From: Syntrophobacterales bacterium
GTDB taxonomy: Bacteria; Desulfobacterota; Desulfobaccia; Desulfobaccales; 0-14-0-80-60-11
Direction: 5' to 3'
Assembly: GCA_020060385.1 (NCBI GenBank)
Contig: JAGVAH010000071.1
Location: forward strand, 18,797 to 82,796
Length of the DNA: 64,000 bases
In this document: positions 17,500-28,116 of the stretch, piece after piece
Layout: every line of letters starts with the position of its first letter
Numbering within the stretch: the first letter of the stretch is position 1
Position numbers and translations under genes: made by a program
Notes under the pieces: model-generated
What the model was told of the DNA's origin: nothing
Database searches by the model: none
The model's input: the letters and a program-made list of their open reading frames with translations, nothing else

Positions 17500-19071
17500 T
17501 TAAAACGCCCCCCGGCCCTGGAATCGCCGGGAGTCCAGGGAAAGATACGGCTCTTCCACCGCCACTCCCGGCATTGCCTGGGCCAGGCGGATGGCCCCCT
17601 CCAGGGCGTCCGGCCCGTCGTCGTGCAGGGTCCGGGAAGGGAAGTAGAGCAACTGCTCCACCAGCAGTTCCTGGTCCGAGTGGCCCCGGATGAAGCGGAT
17701 TTTGCCCCGCTCCAGCAAGGGAGAGAGACTGGCCACCCGGGTCTCCTTGGCCAGGCGGCTGGTCACCCCCTTGACGGGGAGCAGTTGGCCCCGTTCCTGG
17801 CCCAGGCGCTCAAACTCTTTGAGGAGCAGGCGCTGGAAGAGGTTGTCCTCCACCCCGAAGACCAGGTAGCCGTATTCCTGGTGCCGGTTGAAGATGGCCC
17901 CCAGGGTCTGTTCCAGGGTGGTCTTCTGGATGAAGGCGTCCATCACGTAGAACATCATCTCCCGGCGGTCCCAGCCCACGGTGACGCAGGCCTTGTAATC
18001 CGCCGCGGCCCCGCTTTCCAAAGAAGGGTCGAAAAACCCCACCACCACCAGGTCCCGGTCCTTCAGGCTGTCCGGGTGGTAGTAGTGAATCCACTCCTCC
18101 TTGAAAAACCCGGATTCCGGCACGGGTTCGTTCATCTTTTCCCGGTTGAAGGCCAGAGAACCCATCATTTGCTTCTGCTGGGCCAGCCTGGCCGCGGGAT
18201 GCCGGGCCTCCCAGAGGGAGGTGCCGTCTTCTTTAACCGCCCGGTAGATGCGCCGCTGAAAATGGCAATAGGGCTCCTCCGGGCTGGTGAGCAGCAGATG
18301 CAGGGCGCTTTTCCACCTGAGGATGGTGCCGATGATCATCAGGGTGCCCCGGGCGTCGATGGCCGGGTAGACCGCGGATTTGACCCAATCCAGGATCTGC
18401 TGCACGATCTCCGGGTTGCGGACGTTGACGTCGTTTTCCAGGTCGTCCAGGATCACCAGGTCCGGCCGCCACTGCCGGTGCTTCAGCCCCCGGAGGCGCT
18501 GGCCCCGGCCCCGGGCCTTCACCCGGATGTCATTGGCGGTGACGAAGTCATCCACCGCCCGGTTGGCCTTGACCAGTTGCCCGAAATCCTGGTGCAGCCT
18601 CTCGTTGTAAAGGAGTTCCAGATAGAGGTAACCCGTCAAATCGCTGGCCAGGTCGTCGCTGTCGCTGCCGATGAGGATGAAATGCCGCCGGCCGAAGCAG
18701 ATTTGGTGCAGCACGTAGCCAAAGGTGCAGACCGTGGTCTTGGCGAATTCCCGGGGCGCGGCCACCGCCACCGGCTTGACCACCTCCGCCCCCCGCTCCT
18801 CCAGGAAGCCCACCAGCTCGTAGTGAAAGGGCGCGGGGGCCTTGTCGAAGTAGTGGGGCAGATACTGGCGGCAGAAATAGAGGGGATCGGCCGCGGCCCG
18901 GTGCAGCCGCCGGTCCCGGTCTTCTTCCCGGTCTTCCCGGAACGGCGTCACCTCCAGGGTCAGACGCATCAGGATCTTATCGGCCCGCTGGCGGAACTCC
19001 GCGTTGGTGAGCTTCTTCTTTAAGGTCATGGCGTCTTTGGTCTTGCTTGGCCGGTTATCCATCATTTTCAA
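17500..19071 (-). CDS. Phage terminase large subunit (Mu gp28-like)
   Basis: APREFAKTTVCTFGYVLHQICFG, LVILDDLENDVNVRN, nuclease-like GFFDPSLESGAAADYKACVTVGWD. Confidence 0.85.
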   Translation of the reverse strand: MKMMDNRPSKTKDAMTLKKKLTNAEFRQRADKILMRLTLEVTPFREDREEDRDRRLHRAAADPLYFCRQYLPHYFDKAPAPFHYELVGFLEERGAEVVKPVAVAAPREFAKTTVCTFGYVLHQICFGRRHFILIGSDSDDLASDLTGYLYLELLYNERLHQDFGQLVKANRAVDDFVTANDIRVKARGRGQRLRGLKHRQWRPDLVILDDLENDVNVRNPEIVQQILDWVKSAVYPAIDARGTLMIIGTILRWKSALHLLLTSPEEPYCHFQRRIYRAVKEDGTSLWEARHPAARLAQQKQMMGSLAFNREKMNEPVPESGFFKEEWIHYYHPDSLKDRDLVVVGFFDPSLESGAAADYKACVTVGWDRREMMFYVMDAFIQKTTLEQTLGAIFNRHQEYGYLVFGVEDNLFQRLLLKEFERLGQERGQLLPVKGVTSRLAKETRVASLSPLLERGKIRFIRGHSDQELLVEQLLYFPSRTLHDDGPDALEGAIRLAQAMPGVAVEEPYLSLDSRRFQGRGAF

Positions 19072-19525
19072 GGTTCCGGAAAAAATCCTGGATGCGGGCG
19101 GTAAAGATCTTCAATTCCTCTGCATCCTTCACCCAGCCCCGCAAAAATTCGCTGAACCGGTCCATCACCTCCAGGGCCGCGCCCCTAAGGTCAAACCCCC
19201 GGGAGCAGAGGCGGTCGATGAGGGTGAGAATCTTGGTGAGTTCGTCCAACTCCGGGGTCTTCAGTTCCCCTTTCACCAGGAGCCTGCCGGTCTTTTCCCG
19301 GAGCAGGCCCTTCAGGGCCTCCCCCAGCCACCTGGGGGAGACCAGCACTTGCCGCCGCTTTTCCTCCCAATGGCCTTCCCGCTCCCAGCGTTGGAGAGTA
19401 GAGAGGGCCACGGGGAACAATCTCTGAATCTCCTCCAGGCCTTTGCCTGCCAGATAAAGGGATTGGGCTTCATCAAAGTAGAGGTCCCTCTTGCCGCTCT
19501 TGGCTTTCTTGCGGTTGGCCGTCAT
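19055..19525 (-). CDS. Small terminase-like protein (156 aa)
   Basis: N-terminal HTH (YLAGKGLEEIQRLFPVALSTLQRWEREGHWEEKRRQVL), overlaps start of large terminase. Confidence 0.6.
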   Translation of the reverse strand: MTANRKKAKSGKRDLYFDEAQSLYLAGKGLEEIQRLFPVALSTLQRWEREGHWEEKRRQVLVSPRWLGEALKGLLREKTGRLLVKGELKTPELDELTKILTLIDRLCSRGFDLRGAALEVMDRFSEFLRGWVKDAEELKIFTARIQDFFRNLENDG

Positions 19526-19730
19526 GGTTCCCCAGGGTATAGGGGAAAATCGCTAAAACCTCCAGCACACCTGGGACGCCTGACCCAGGTTTGGCGCTTT
19601 GCTGGCTGCGCAGGAACAAATGGCACCCTCCCATCCTCATCCGCATATTAGTGACCAGTGATCAGTGGCCATTGCATTGCGATCAATTCCATTTACTGAT
19701 TACTGACCCCTGGCCCCTAACCCCTGCTTT

Positions 19731-19904
19731 TCAATCTCCTTCCGCCAGTTTCCGGAGCACCGCGCTCTCCAGGATGCGCACAGTGCCGCTGCTGAGTTTG
19801 ACTCCCTTCAGTTTCCCTTCCCAAAACCAGCGATAGACCGTGGACCGGGAGACCGCCAACTGCCGGGCCACCTCCCGGGGGCGCAATAGTCGTTCTTGGG
19901 TCAT
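19731..19904 (-). CDS. MerR/excisionase-type HTH protein
   Basis: MTQERLLRPREVARQLAVSRSTVYRWFWEGKLKGVKLSSGTVRILESAVLRKLAEGD; start trimmed from the ORF track. Confidence 0.65.
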   Translation of the reverse strand: MTQERLLRPREVARQLAVSRSTVYRWFWEGKLKGVKLSSGTVRILESAVLRKLAEGD

Positions 19905-20170
19905 TCCTTTAACCTCCCTGGGTCTTTGTTCCCAGCCTTTCAAGAACCGTGGCACCCGCCGGCACAGATGTCTGCCCCTGTCCCGGAATCAGTCTTTTCT
20001 CCTGTAGGGGTGGATCTGCATGTGCCCCCGTATTAGGGCGGACACTTGGGTCCGCGCCTACTAAAGACACAACTGTAGTCCTTTGACGGCCAGTCGTATG
20101 GGGAGTTGCCGGAGCCGTCCGGTATGGCACCGCCATCTTGGACCTAGTGCGCTCCCTGTTCCGGAAAGGA

Positions 20171-20230
20171 GGTGGCACAGGCTTTCCAGCCTGTGCGGAT
20201 TGTCAAGGCGGGCGAGACGCCCGCCCCTAC
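20171..20230 (+). repeat. Composite palindromic repeat, copy 1
   Basis: ggtggcacaggctttccagcctgtgcggattgtcaaggcgggcgagacgcccgcccctac. Confidence 0.8.
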
Positions 20231-20618
20231 AAGTTTTCATGCTTTACGGGAGGGCCATCTGGCCCATGAGGAACTGCCTTGAAACCTTGAACCTTGAACT
20301 TTGAACTCCTCAAGGCAGAAGATGGTGGGAAAGGGGAGGGGGAAGGCAGGAAGACCGCTCAGGGCATCCTCTCCCTGGCCTGGCCCCAACCCTTTCCCCC
20401 TAGGGTTGTTACCTCGCCCCTAGGGCCAAAGGTCAAACACCTCGCCTTGCATCTAGGGGGATGGAATAGGTGGGAACTTTCTCTCCACCGGGAGATTTTC
20501 GGAAGAAGCATCTTGAGCCGGGCCGGGGGCCCCAGGGAGGTAATACCCTAATGGGGATATTGGCCCTCACTTTGCATCCGAAATTCAGAAAATTCTTTTC
20601 TAAAAAGAGGAGGGGAAT

Positions 20619-20810
20619 ATGATATTATTAAAAGATAAGCGATTTTTCCGGCCCGACGAGGTGGCCCGGCTACTGGTGTTGTCCCGGCGCACCATCTATC
20701 GCATGATCCGGGATGGCCGCCTCCACGCCGTCAAATGGGGCTCGGGACCCTGGCGTGTTCCCCGGGAAGCCCTTATGTCCTTGCTGCCGCCGGACGGTCC
20801 GGAAGTATGA
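20619..20810 (+). CDS. Excisionase-family HTH protein (63 aa)
   Basis: FFRPDEVARLLVLSRRTIYRMIRDGRLHAVKWGSGPWRVPREALMSLL. Confidence 0.7.
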   Translation: MILLKDKRFFRPDEVARLLVLSRRTIYRMIRDGRLHAVKWGSGPWRVPREALMSLLPPDGPEV

Positions 20811-20965
20811 GAGATGGGCAGTGAGGGTGGGCTTTGACCCCTCAGGCCGGGCTGCGAAAGGGTGCCGGTCTCGCGGCCAATTTTCTAAATCTTCTATTTA
20901 ACTGTGCCGATGATTAATCAGGATGACTGCGCGCCATCTAGGCGTGATACCTTTAGTCCAAGCCC

Positions 20966-22186
20966 ATGTCCCAACCGCCCGGAACCCGCAAGACCTCCAA
21001 AAACGGGGGCAATAGCATCTTTGCTCCTTTGAGCGTTTTGGTGGTGGATGATATGCCCGGCATTCGCCGTATGCTCCGGCAGATGCTGGTGCTTTTGGGG
21101 TTTGGGGGCCTCGTCGGCGAAGCCAATGACGGGGTGGAGGCCTGGGAAATACTTCAGAGTATCCCCTATGACGTGATAATTTGCGACATCAATATGCCCC
21201 GGATGAACGGCCTGGAGCTGTTGAGGCTCTTGCGCTCTTCCCCCCGTTATGAGACCACCCCTTTCCTGATGATCACCGGTGAAGTCTCCGAGGAAATCGT
21301 GGCCGTGGCTGCGGAAAGCGAAGTGGATAGTTACCTTCTCAAACCCTTCCAAACATCTTCCCTGGAGAACCGCCTCAGCGAGATCATTAAAAAGAAGCTG
21401 CACCCCAGCGGCGGAGAGGCAATTTTCCTTCAAGCCCAAAAACTTAAATTGACCGGTCAAGTTGAAGAGGCCCTGCACCTGCTGGAAAAGCTCACCAAGC
21501 CCCCCTATAAAAAGCAGGCCAAGACCTTTAACCTAATGGGTGAGTGCCTCCAGATCCTGGGGGACTATCTGCAAGCTGCGGAGTATTATGCCCAGGCCCT
21601 GGAAATCAACCCCAAGTACTTGAAAACTTACCAAAACCTGTCTGCGGTTTTGGAAAGCCAAGGCCGCTTGGAAGAAGCCCGCCACTACCTGGAACAGGCC
21701 CAGACTTTTAGTCCTTTGAACACGGAACGCCTCTATCATCTGGGTCAGCTTTGCCTGCAGAGCGGCAATAAGGAGCAGGCCCAAACCTATTTGCATCAAT
21801 GCCTGAAAAGCGGCCATAACTTTTCCAACTCCCAGCGCCAGGAAGCCGCGGAAACCTACCTTCAGGCCGGGTTGTCAGCGGAAGCCGAGAAATTATTTAC
21901 CCAATCCTTGCAGGAGGACCCCAAGAATATTCATCTTTATAACCGGCTGGGTATCGCCCTGCGGCAGCAGCAGAAACACCGGGAGGCCCTGGAATGTTAT
22001 GATAAGGCATTGAGGGTGGACCCCAGGAACGAAAAAATTTATTACAATATCGGTATTCTCTATTTTGATCTGGGCGAAAAGCAAAAGTCCCTGGACGCCT
22101 TCCGCAAGGCTCTGCAATTACGGCCTAATTTCCCCGAAGCCCGGAATTTTGTCAAGGAGAATTTCCCCAATCAGACCCTTAGTTAA
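20966..22186 (+). CDS. Response regulator receiver + TPR repeat protein
   Basis: Receiver domain VLVVDDMPGIRRMLRQML...DVIICDINMPRMNG...LLKPF, then repeated TPR units. Confidence 0.9.
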   Translation: MSQPPGTRKTSKNGGNSIFAPLSVLVVDDMPGIRRMLRQMLVLLGFGGLVGEANDGVEAWEILQSIPYDVIICDINMPRMNGLELLRLLRSSPRYETTPFLMITGEVSEEIVAVAAESEVDSYLLKPFQTSSLENRLSEIIKKKLHPSGGEAIFLQAQKLKLTGQVEEALHLLEKLTKPPYKKQAKTFNLMGECLQILGDYLQAAEYYAQALEINPKYLKTYQNLSAVLESQGRLEEARHYLEQAQTFSPLNTERLYHLGQLCLQSGNKEQAQTYLHQCLKSGHNFSNSQRQEAAETYLQAGLSAEAEKLFTQSLQEDPKNIHLYNRLGIALRQQQKHREALECYDKALRVDPRNEKIYYNIGILYFDLGEKQKSLDAFRKALQLRPNFPEARNFVKENFPNQTLS

Positions 22187-22426
22187 CCATTAGCGCCGGT
22201 TATCATCATCCTTGCTGGATCGAGGAGGCCCCCTGGCAAACCCCACTGCCTGCCAGGCGTTCCCCGGGGCGGGCCGGAGCCGCCGTACCGGGCCGGACAC
22301 CGTGATTAACCCTTATATCCCTGCTTCAACTCTAAGATTCGACTTGATTTTCCCCGCTATTCAGCATAAATTATAAGAGGAAATCTAGCATATGTGCCCT
22401 TTGGCTCTCCAAAGGCAAGGTTAAGA

Positions 22427-24301
22427 ATGAATAATCGTTTAAGCCCCTTTTATAAGAACATTGCCCTGTGGTTGCTCATTACCCTGGTCATGATCTTCCT
22501 GTTCAATTATTTCAACACCAGCGAGCATGCCCGGGCCCGAGCCACCATTACCTATAGCCAGTTCCTGGAGCTGGTCAAGGCGGGGAAGGTCAGCCGGGTC
22601 ACCCTCCAGGGCGAAGAGATCAACGGCGAGCAGACGGACGGCAAGGCCTTTAAGAGTTATTCCCCTGTGGACCCTGACCTGGTGAAGCTCCTGCAGGCCA
22701 AGAAGGTGGAGATCACCGCCAAGCCCAAGGATGACTCCCCCTGGTACACCACCCTGTTGATCTCCTGGCTGCCCATGCTGGTGCTGGTGGGCATCTGGAT
22801 CTTCTTCATGCGGCAGATGCAGTCCGGGGGCGGCAAGGCCATGTCTTTCGGCAAAAGCCGGGCCCGCCTGATGACCGAGAGCACCATCAAGATCACCTTT
22901 AACGATGTGGCCGGGATTGAGGAAGCCAAGGAAGAGACCGCGGAGATCATCGAGTTCCTCAAGGATCCCAAGAAGTTCACCCGCCTGGGGGGCCGCATCC
23001 CCAAGGGCGTCCTCCTGGTGGGCGCGCCAGGGACCGGCAAGACCCTGTTGGCCCGGGCCATCGCCGGGGAGGCCGGGGTGCCGTTTTTCAGCATCAGCGG
23101 TTCGGATTTTGTGGAAATGTTCGTGGGCGTCGGGGCCGCCCGAGTCCGGGACCTGTTCATCCAAGGCAAGAAGAGCGCACCCTGCATCATCTTCATCGAC
23201 GAGATCGACGCGGTGGGCCGGCACCGGGGTGCGGGCCTGGGGGGCGGCCATGACGAACGGGAGCAGACCCTGAACCAGCTCCTGGTGGAGATGGACGGTT
23301 TCGAGGCCAACGAAGGGGTCATACTCATTGCCGCCACCAACCGTCCCGATGTCTTGGACCCCGCTCTGCTGCGGCCGGGGCGCTTTGACCGGCAGGTGGT
23401 GGTCCCCATCCCTGACTTGAAGGGCCGGGAAGCCATCCTCAGGGTGCACACCCGCCGCACGCCGGTGGCCGAAACCGTGGACCTCTCCATCCTGGCCCGG
23501 AGCACTCCCGGATTTTCCGGGGCCGATCTGGAAAACCTGGTCAATGAAGCCGCCTTGTTCGCCGCCCGGGCTAACAAGGAACTGATCACCATGGAGGACT
23601 TCGAACAGGCCAAGGACAAGGTCCTCATGGGCTCGGAACGCAAAAGCCTGATCCTCAGTGAAAAAGAACGCTGCCACACCGCTTACCATGAAGCTGGACA
23701 TACCCTGGTGGCCAAACTCACCCCTGGCACCGACCCCATCCATAAGGTGACCATTATTCCTAGGGGGAGGGCCTTGGGACTCACCCAGCAGCTGCCCCTG
23801 GACGAGCGCCACACCTATCCCAAGGAATACCTGGTCTCCACCCTGACCGTCCTCCTGGGAGGCCGGGCCGCGGAAGAGATGGTGTTCCAGCATTACACCA
23901 CGGGTGCGGGCAACGACCTGGAGCGGGCCACCGAACTGGCCCGGAAAATGGTGTGCAACTGGGGGATGAGCGAAGAACTGGGGCCGGTCACCTTCGGCAA
24001 ACGGGAAGAGCATATCTTCCTGGGCCGGGAATTCGCCCAACCCAAGGATTTCAGCGAGGAGACGGCCCGCACCATCGATTCGGCCATCAAGAACATGGTC
24101 ATGGGCGCCTACCAGCGGGCCAAGGACCTGCTGGCCTTGCATCGGGCCGAGCTGCAGGCCCTGGCCCAGACCCTGCTGGCCAAAGAAACCCTGGACGGCC
24201 CGGAGATTGACAAGATTCTGGCCTCCTTCCAGGAACCCACCGCCGAGACGGAGCCCCAGGACCCCACCGTTGATCTGTCCCTAAGTCTCCAACAGGCGTA
24301 A
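22427..24301 (+). CDS. ftsH: ATP-dependent zinc metalloprotease FtsH
   Basis: [51 protein letters not shown] zinc motif; N-terminal TM. Start chosen at MNNRLS. Confidence 0.97.
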   Translation: MNNRLSPFYKNIALWLLITLVMIFLFNYFNTSEHARARATITYSQFLELVKAGKVSRVTLQGEEINGEQTDGKAFKSYSPVDPDLVKLLQAKKVEITAKPKDDSPWYTTLLISWLPMLVLVGIWIFFMRQMQSGGGKAMSFGKSRARLMTESTIKITFNDVAGIEEAKEETAEIIEFLKDPKKFTRLGGRIPKGVLLVGAPGTGKTLLARAIAGEAGVPFFSISGSDFVEMFVGVGAARVRDLFIQGKKSAPCIIFIDEIDAVGRHRGAGLGGGHDEREQTLNQLLVEMDGFEANEGVILIAATNRPDVLDPALLRPGRFDRQVVVPIPDLKGREAILRVHTRRTPVAETVDLSILARSTPGFSGADLENLVNEAALFAARANKELITMEDFEQAKDKVLMGSERKSLILSEKERCHTAYHEAGHTLVAKLTPGTDPIHKVTIIPRGRALGLTQQLPLDERHTYPKEYLVSTLTVLLGGRAAEEMVFQHYTTGAGNDLERATELARKMVCNWGMSEELGPVTFGKREEHIFLGREFAQPKDFSEETARTIDSAIKNMVMGAYQRAKDLLALHRAELQALAQTLLAKETLDGPEIDKILASFQEPTAETEPQDPTVDLSLSLQQA

Positions 24302-24303
24302 GG

Positions 24304-25212
24304 ATGACGGGTGCTCCCCAAGCCTTTCGGAGTCTGGAGAAGGGGCAGCGCCGCGCCTTCTGGACCCACCTCCTCCAGGCTCCCCGCCCCCTGATCATGG
24401 GGGTGGTGAACATTACCCCGGACTCCTTCTCCGACGGCGGCCGCTTTTTCGATCATCAGGCGGCCCTGGACCAGGCCCGGGCCCTGGCCGCGGCCGGGGC
24501 CGATATCCTGGATATCGGCGGGGAATCCACCCGTCCGGCCGCAGACCCCGTGCCCCTGGAGGAAGAGTTGCGCCGGGTGGTGCCGGTTATTGAGACCCTG
24601 GGCCGGGAGCTTGACCTGCCCATCTCCATCGACACCTACAAGGCCCCGGTGGCCCGGGCGGCCCTGGCAGCCGGAGCCTCCCTGATCAACGATATCAGCG
24701 CCCTGCGCTTCGATCCTCAGATGGCCCCCTTGGCCGCGGCCCAGCAGGTCCCCGTGGTCCTGATGCACATGCAGGGCACTCCCAAGGATATGCAGGTCAA
24801 CCCCCATTACGGGGACCTGCTGGGGGAAATCAAGGCCTTTTTCCGGGAACGTCTGGAGTACGCCGTCTCCCGGGGCATCCCCCGGGAACTGGTGATCCTG
24901 GACCCGGGCATCGGCTTTGGCAAAACCTGGCGGCACAATCTGGAGATCCTCAATCATTTGGACGCCTTCCTGGATCTGGGATGTCCCTTGCTGGTGGGTC
25001 CCTCCCGCAAGGCCTTCATCGGCCAGATCTTGGGTCTGCCCAACGGCGAGGTGCGGGACATCGGCACCCTGGCCGCCTTGGGAATGGCGGTGCTGCGGGG
25101 CGCCCGCCTGCTCCGCACCCATAACGCTGCTTATGCCCGGCAGTTTCTGGCAGTGCTCAGGGCCATCATGAGCGGCGAACTGCCCTCCGGCAACCCCTTG
25201 CCTGGAACTTGA
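24304..25212 (+). CDS. folP: Dihydropteroate synthase
   Basis: MGVVNITPDSFSDGG; DILDIGGESTRP; LDPGIGFGKT. Confidence 0.95.
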   Translation: MTGAPQAFRSLEKGQRRAFWTHLLQAPRPLIMGVVNITPDSFSDGGRFFDHQAALDQARALAAAGADILDIGGESTRPAADPVPLEEELRRVVPVIETLGRELDLPISIDTYKAPVARAALAAGASLINDISALRFDPQMAPLAAAQQVPVVLMHMQGTPKDMQVNPHYGDLLGEIKAFFRERLEYAVSRGIPRELVILDPGIGFGKTWRHNLEILNHLDAFLDLGCPLLVGPSRKAFIGQILGLPNGEVRDIGTLAALGMAVLRGARLLRTHNAAYARQFLAVLRAIMSGELPSGNPLPGT

Positions 25213-26015
25213 CCATGTGGCCCTTCTTTTCCCAATTGCGCTGGCAGGACGCGGCGGACATCATCCTGGTGGCCGTCATCATCTACCAGATCCTCCTCTT
25301 TTTGAAGGGCACCCAGGCCATCCAGGTGTTGGCGGGCATGTTCTTCCTTTTCCTGGTCTACCTGGGAGCCAAGCGGCTGGAACTTTTCACCCTGGAATGG
25401 CTCCTGGACGGGGTGGTTAAAAGTTTCTTGCTCATCGTCATCATTCTCTTCCAGGCCGATATCCGCCGGGTGTTGAGCCGCGTGGGCCGCAAGGCCCTGG
25501 CCTCTGCCGATGCCTCGGAGCCCATGACCGTGGAGGAGATTTGCGAAGCGGTGGAGAACCTGGCCACCCAGCGCATCGGCGCTCTCATCGTCCTGGAACG
25601 TCAGATCGGACTGTCCGATTACCTGGAAGGGGCCGTGAAACTGGACGCCCTGGTGACCAAGGAACTCCTGGTCTCCCTATTTTGGCCCCATAGCCCCACC
25701 CATGACGGCGCGGTCATCATCCAGGGGGACCGGGTGGTGGCCGCCGGTTGTTTGCTGCCCCTCTCCGCCAGCGCAGCGATAGATCCCACCCTCGGCACCC
25801 GCCACCGGGCCGCGGTGGGTATCACGGAACATAGCGACGCCCTGGCCCTGGTGGTCTCCGAGACCTTTGGGCAGATCTCCCTGGCCCGGGGCGGGAAGCT
25901 CCTGCGCCACCTGTCGCGCCTGCAACTGCGGCAGACCTTGAAAGATATCGTGGAACCCGCGACGGGTAGAAAAGGCACCTGGTTTGAAAGGTTTACTCGC
26001 TTCTTTGGGACGTAA
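25209..26015 (+). CDS. cdaA: Diadenylate cyclase (CdaA/DacA type)
   Basis: TM N-terminus; DAC motifs HDGAVIIQGDRV and GTRHRAAVGITE; next to ybbR-like gene. Confidence 0.93.
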   Translation: MTMWPFFSQLRWQDAADIILVAVIIYQILLFLKGTQAIQVLAGMFFLFLVYLGAKRLELFTLEWLLDGVVKSFLLIVIILFQADIRRVLSRVGRKALASADASEPMTVEEICEAVENLATQRIGALIVLERQIGLSDYLEGAVKLDALVTKELLVSLFWPHSPTHDGAVIIQGDRVVAAGCLLPLSASAAIDPTLGTRHRAAVGITEHSDALALVVSETFGQISLARGGKLLRHLSRLQLRQTLKDIVEPATGRKGTWFERFTRFFGT

Positions 26016-26901
26016 TAAGGGCCTCAAGCTCCTGTCCCTGCTGCTGGCGGTGGCCCTGTGGGCCGCGGTGGGAGTGGAAGAGCCCACCGAAACCACCCTG
26101 AGTATGGCCCTGGAGCTGGCCAACCCGCCCCAACACATGATGATCACCAGTGAGATTCCCCCCTCTCTCCAGGTGCGGGTCCATGGCCCCGGGAGCGTCA
26201 TCCGCCGGCTCACCCAGGCCCGCCTGGTCCAGACCATCGATCTGGCCGGATTTAAGAGGGGCGTCCATGCCATACCTTTGGGTCCCAAGAATTTCAACTT
26301 CCCCCGGGGGGTGCAGGTTACCCGGGTGCAGCCCAATCCCTTGACCGTTACCCTGGCCCCGGCCATGATCAGGACCTTGCAGGTGCATCCGGTCCTGGAA
26401 GGCAAACCCCCGGAAGGTTATGAAATCACCGGGGTGCGCGCCCGGCCCTCCCAGATCAGCGTCAAAGGCCCCGCCACGCAGATTGCCGACCTGAAGTTTC
26501 TGCCCACCATTCCTTTGGACGTCAGCCAGCTCACGGTCAGGGCCACTCTGGCCGCGGAACTGGATTTAAAGAACCTGCACCTGGCCCTCCAGGATCAGTC
26601 TCCCATTCTGGTGGACGTGAACGTGGAGCCCAGGATAATTACCCGCACCATCCCCGGGGTGCCCCTGGCGGCCGCGCCCCAGAAGGCCCGATTGAGCGCC
26701 TCCCATGTGACCCTCACCCTCCAGGGTCCCATGCTGCAATTGAAGGACCTCAAGCCCGGCGAGCTCCAGGCCGCGGTGAACACCGCAGACCTGCCCCCCG
26801 GTCGCCACCGCTTGGATGTCTCCGTCACCCTGCCCTCTGGATTCACTCTGGTGCGCATCAAGCCCGGCACTGTTACGGCCCGGGTAGAAAAATCTCCCTG
26901 A
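25984..26901 (+). CDS. YbbR-domain (CdaR-like) protein
   Basis: Single N-terminal TM and repeated YbbR-like beta units; overlaps cdaA end. Confidence 0.85.
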   Translation: MKGLLASLGRNKGLKLLSLLLAVALWAAVGVEEPTETTLSMALELANPPQHMMITSEIPPSLQVRVHGPGSVIRRLTQARLVQTIDLAGFKRGVHAIPLGPKNFNFPRGVQVTRVQPNPLTVTLAPAMIRTLQVHPVLEGKPPEGYEITGVRARPSQISVKGPATQIADLKFLPTIPLDVSQLTVRATLAAELDLKNLHLALQDQSPILVDVNVEPRIITRTIPGVPLAAAPQKARLSASHVTLTLQGPMLQLKDLKPGELQAAVNTADLPPGRHRLDVSVTLPSGFTLVRIKPGTVTARVEKSP

Positions 26902-26951
26902 ATGGGGGAGCCCATCTTGCCCTTTCCCCACCCCCATGCTAAATACAAGCG

Positions 26952-27761
26952 ATGCATCCTCTAACCGCGGTTTTCCTGGGTGTGGTTCAGGGCCTCACCG
27001 AGTTTTTACCCATCTCCAGTTCCGGCCATCTGGCCCTCCTGGAACACTACTTGAAGGTGGAAGCCGGCGGTCTGAGCTTCGATATCCTGCTGCACGTGGG
27101 CACCCTCACCGCCCTGGTGGCCTATTTCGGCCGTGACTGGCTGGACATGGGCCGCTCCCTGGTGCGGCCCTCCCCCCAAAATCAGGGGGCACGGTACCTC
27201 TTTTTCTACCTGGTGGTGGCCACCATCCCCGGGGGCCTGGCCGGGTTGCTTTTGGAAAAAAAGGCGGAAACCATCTTCCGGGGGCCCCTGCGCATTGCCT
27301 TGCTCCTGGGTTCCGTGGGGCTTCTCCTGCTGGTGGCGGAGAAGGTGGCCCGGCATCACCGGGACTTTTCCCGCTTCACTATCTTCGACGCCATTCTCAT
27401 CGGCCTCTCCCAGGGACTGGCCGTCATGCCCGGGGTGTCCCGGAGCGGCATCACCATGACCTGCGCCCTGTTTCTGGGTTTCACCCGGGAGGCGTCGGCC
27501 CGCTTTTCCTTTCTCCTGGCCACCCCCATCATTGCCGGCGCGGGTCTGCACCACCTCCCCAAATGGTTCAAGAACTCCCCCCAGGATCTGTCCCTCACCG
27601 CCGCGGCCCTGGGCTTCCTGGCCGCTGTGATTTCCAGCTATCTCACCATCAAATACCTGCTCCGCTTCTTGCAGCGGCACACTTTCAAGCCCTTTGCCTA
27701 TTACCGTCTGGCACTGGCCGCGCTCATCATCGCCGTTAGTCTTCTTTACCCCGCCTCTTAA
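26952..27761 (+). CDS. uppP: Undecaprenyl-diphosphatase
   Basis: FLGVVQGLTEFLPISSSGHLALLEH; GLSQGLAVMPGVSRSGITM. Confidence 0.95.
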   Translation: MHPLTAVFLGVVQGLTEFLPISSSGHLALLEHYLKVEAGGLSFDILLHVGTLTALVAYFGRDWLDMGRSLVRPSPQNQGARYLFFYLVVATIPGGLAGLLLEKKAETIFRGPLRIALLLGSVGLLLLVAEKVARHHRDFSRFTIFDAILIGLSQGLAVMPGVSRSGITMTCALFLGFTREASARFSFLLATPIIAGAGLHHLPKWFKNSPQDLSLTAAALGFLAAVISSYLTIKYLLRFLQRHTFKPFAYYRLALAALIIAVSLLYPAS

Positions 27762-28116
27762 CCGGGGATCTGCCCGGGGCAGGCGAGGTCTCCGCCCCGC
27801 TTTTCTCAGTTGATGATAATCCCAGGGGATTGCGGGAAGCCCACGGACTCTTGCTCCCATGCTTCTCTGGGAAAATGGCCTGCCATTGCCCTTGGCAATT
27901 TCCTTGACATCTTTCTCCGCTCATGTTAACGAAATCGATTAAATCTAATAACTTAACCTCAACTTGAGGCGGCAGATCGAGATTTCTTCCGGAAAAGCCC
28001 CAAACGCCGACCCCTTCCAGTGCATTATCGGCTGCTGCTGGCCTTGCGGTCCAGGCTCAAGAAAGAGATAATTATTGGTAGGACCATCGCCACTAACTCA
28101 TTAAAGGACGAGGCCT

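Noticed and set aside
17311-19023. 570-aa plus-strand ORF
   Set aside because: Complement of the large terminase gene; composition typical of a shadow frame.
22187-22393. Structured ncRNA between the RR-TPR gene and ftsH
   Set aside because: GC-rich with some pairing potential, but no recognised RNA family pattern; cannot be supported without folding or covariation analysis.
22439-24142. 567-aa minus-strand ORF
   Set aside because: Antisense to ftsH, which has unambiguous AAA and HEAGH motifs.
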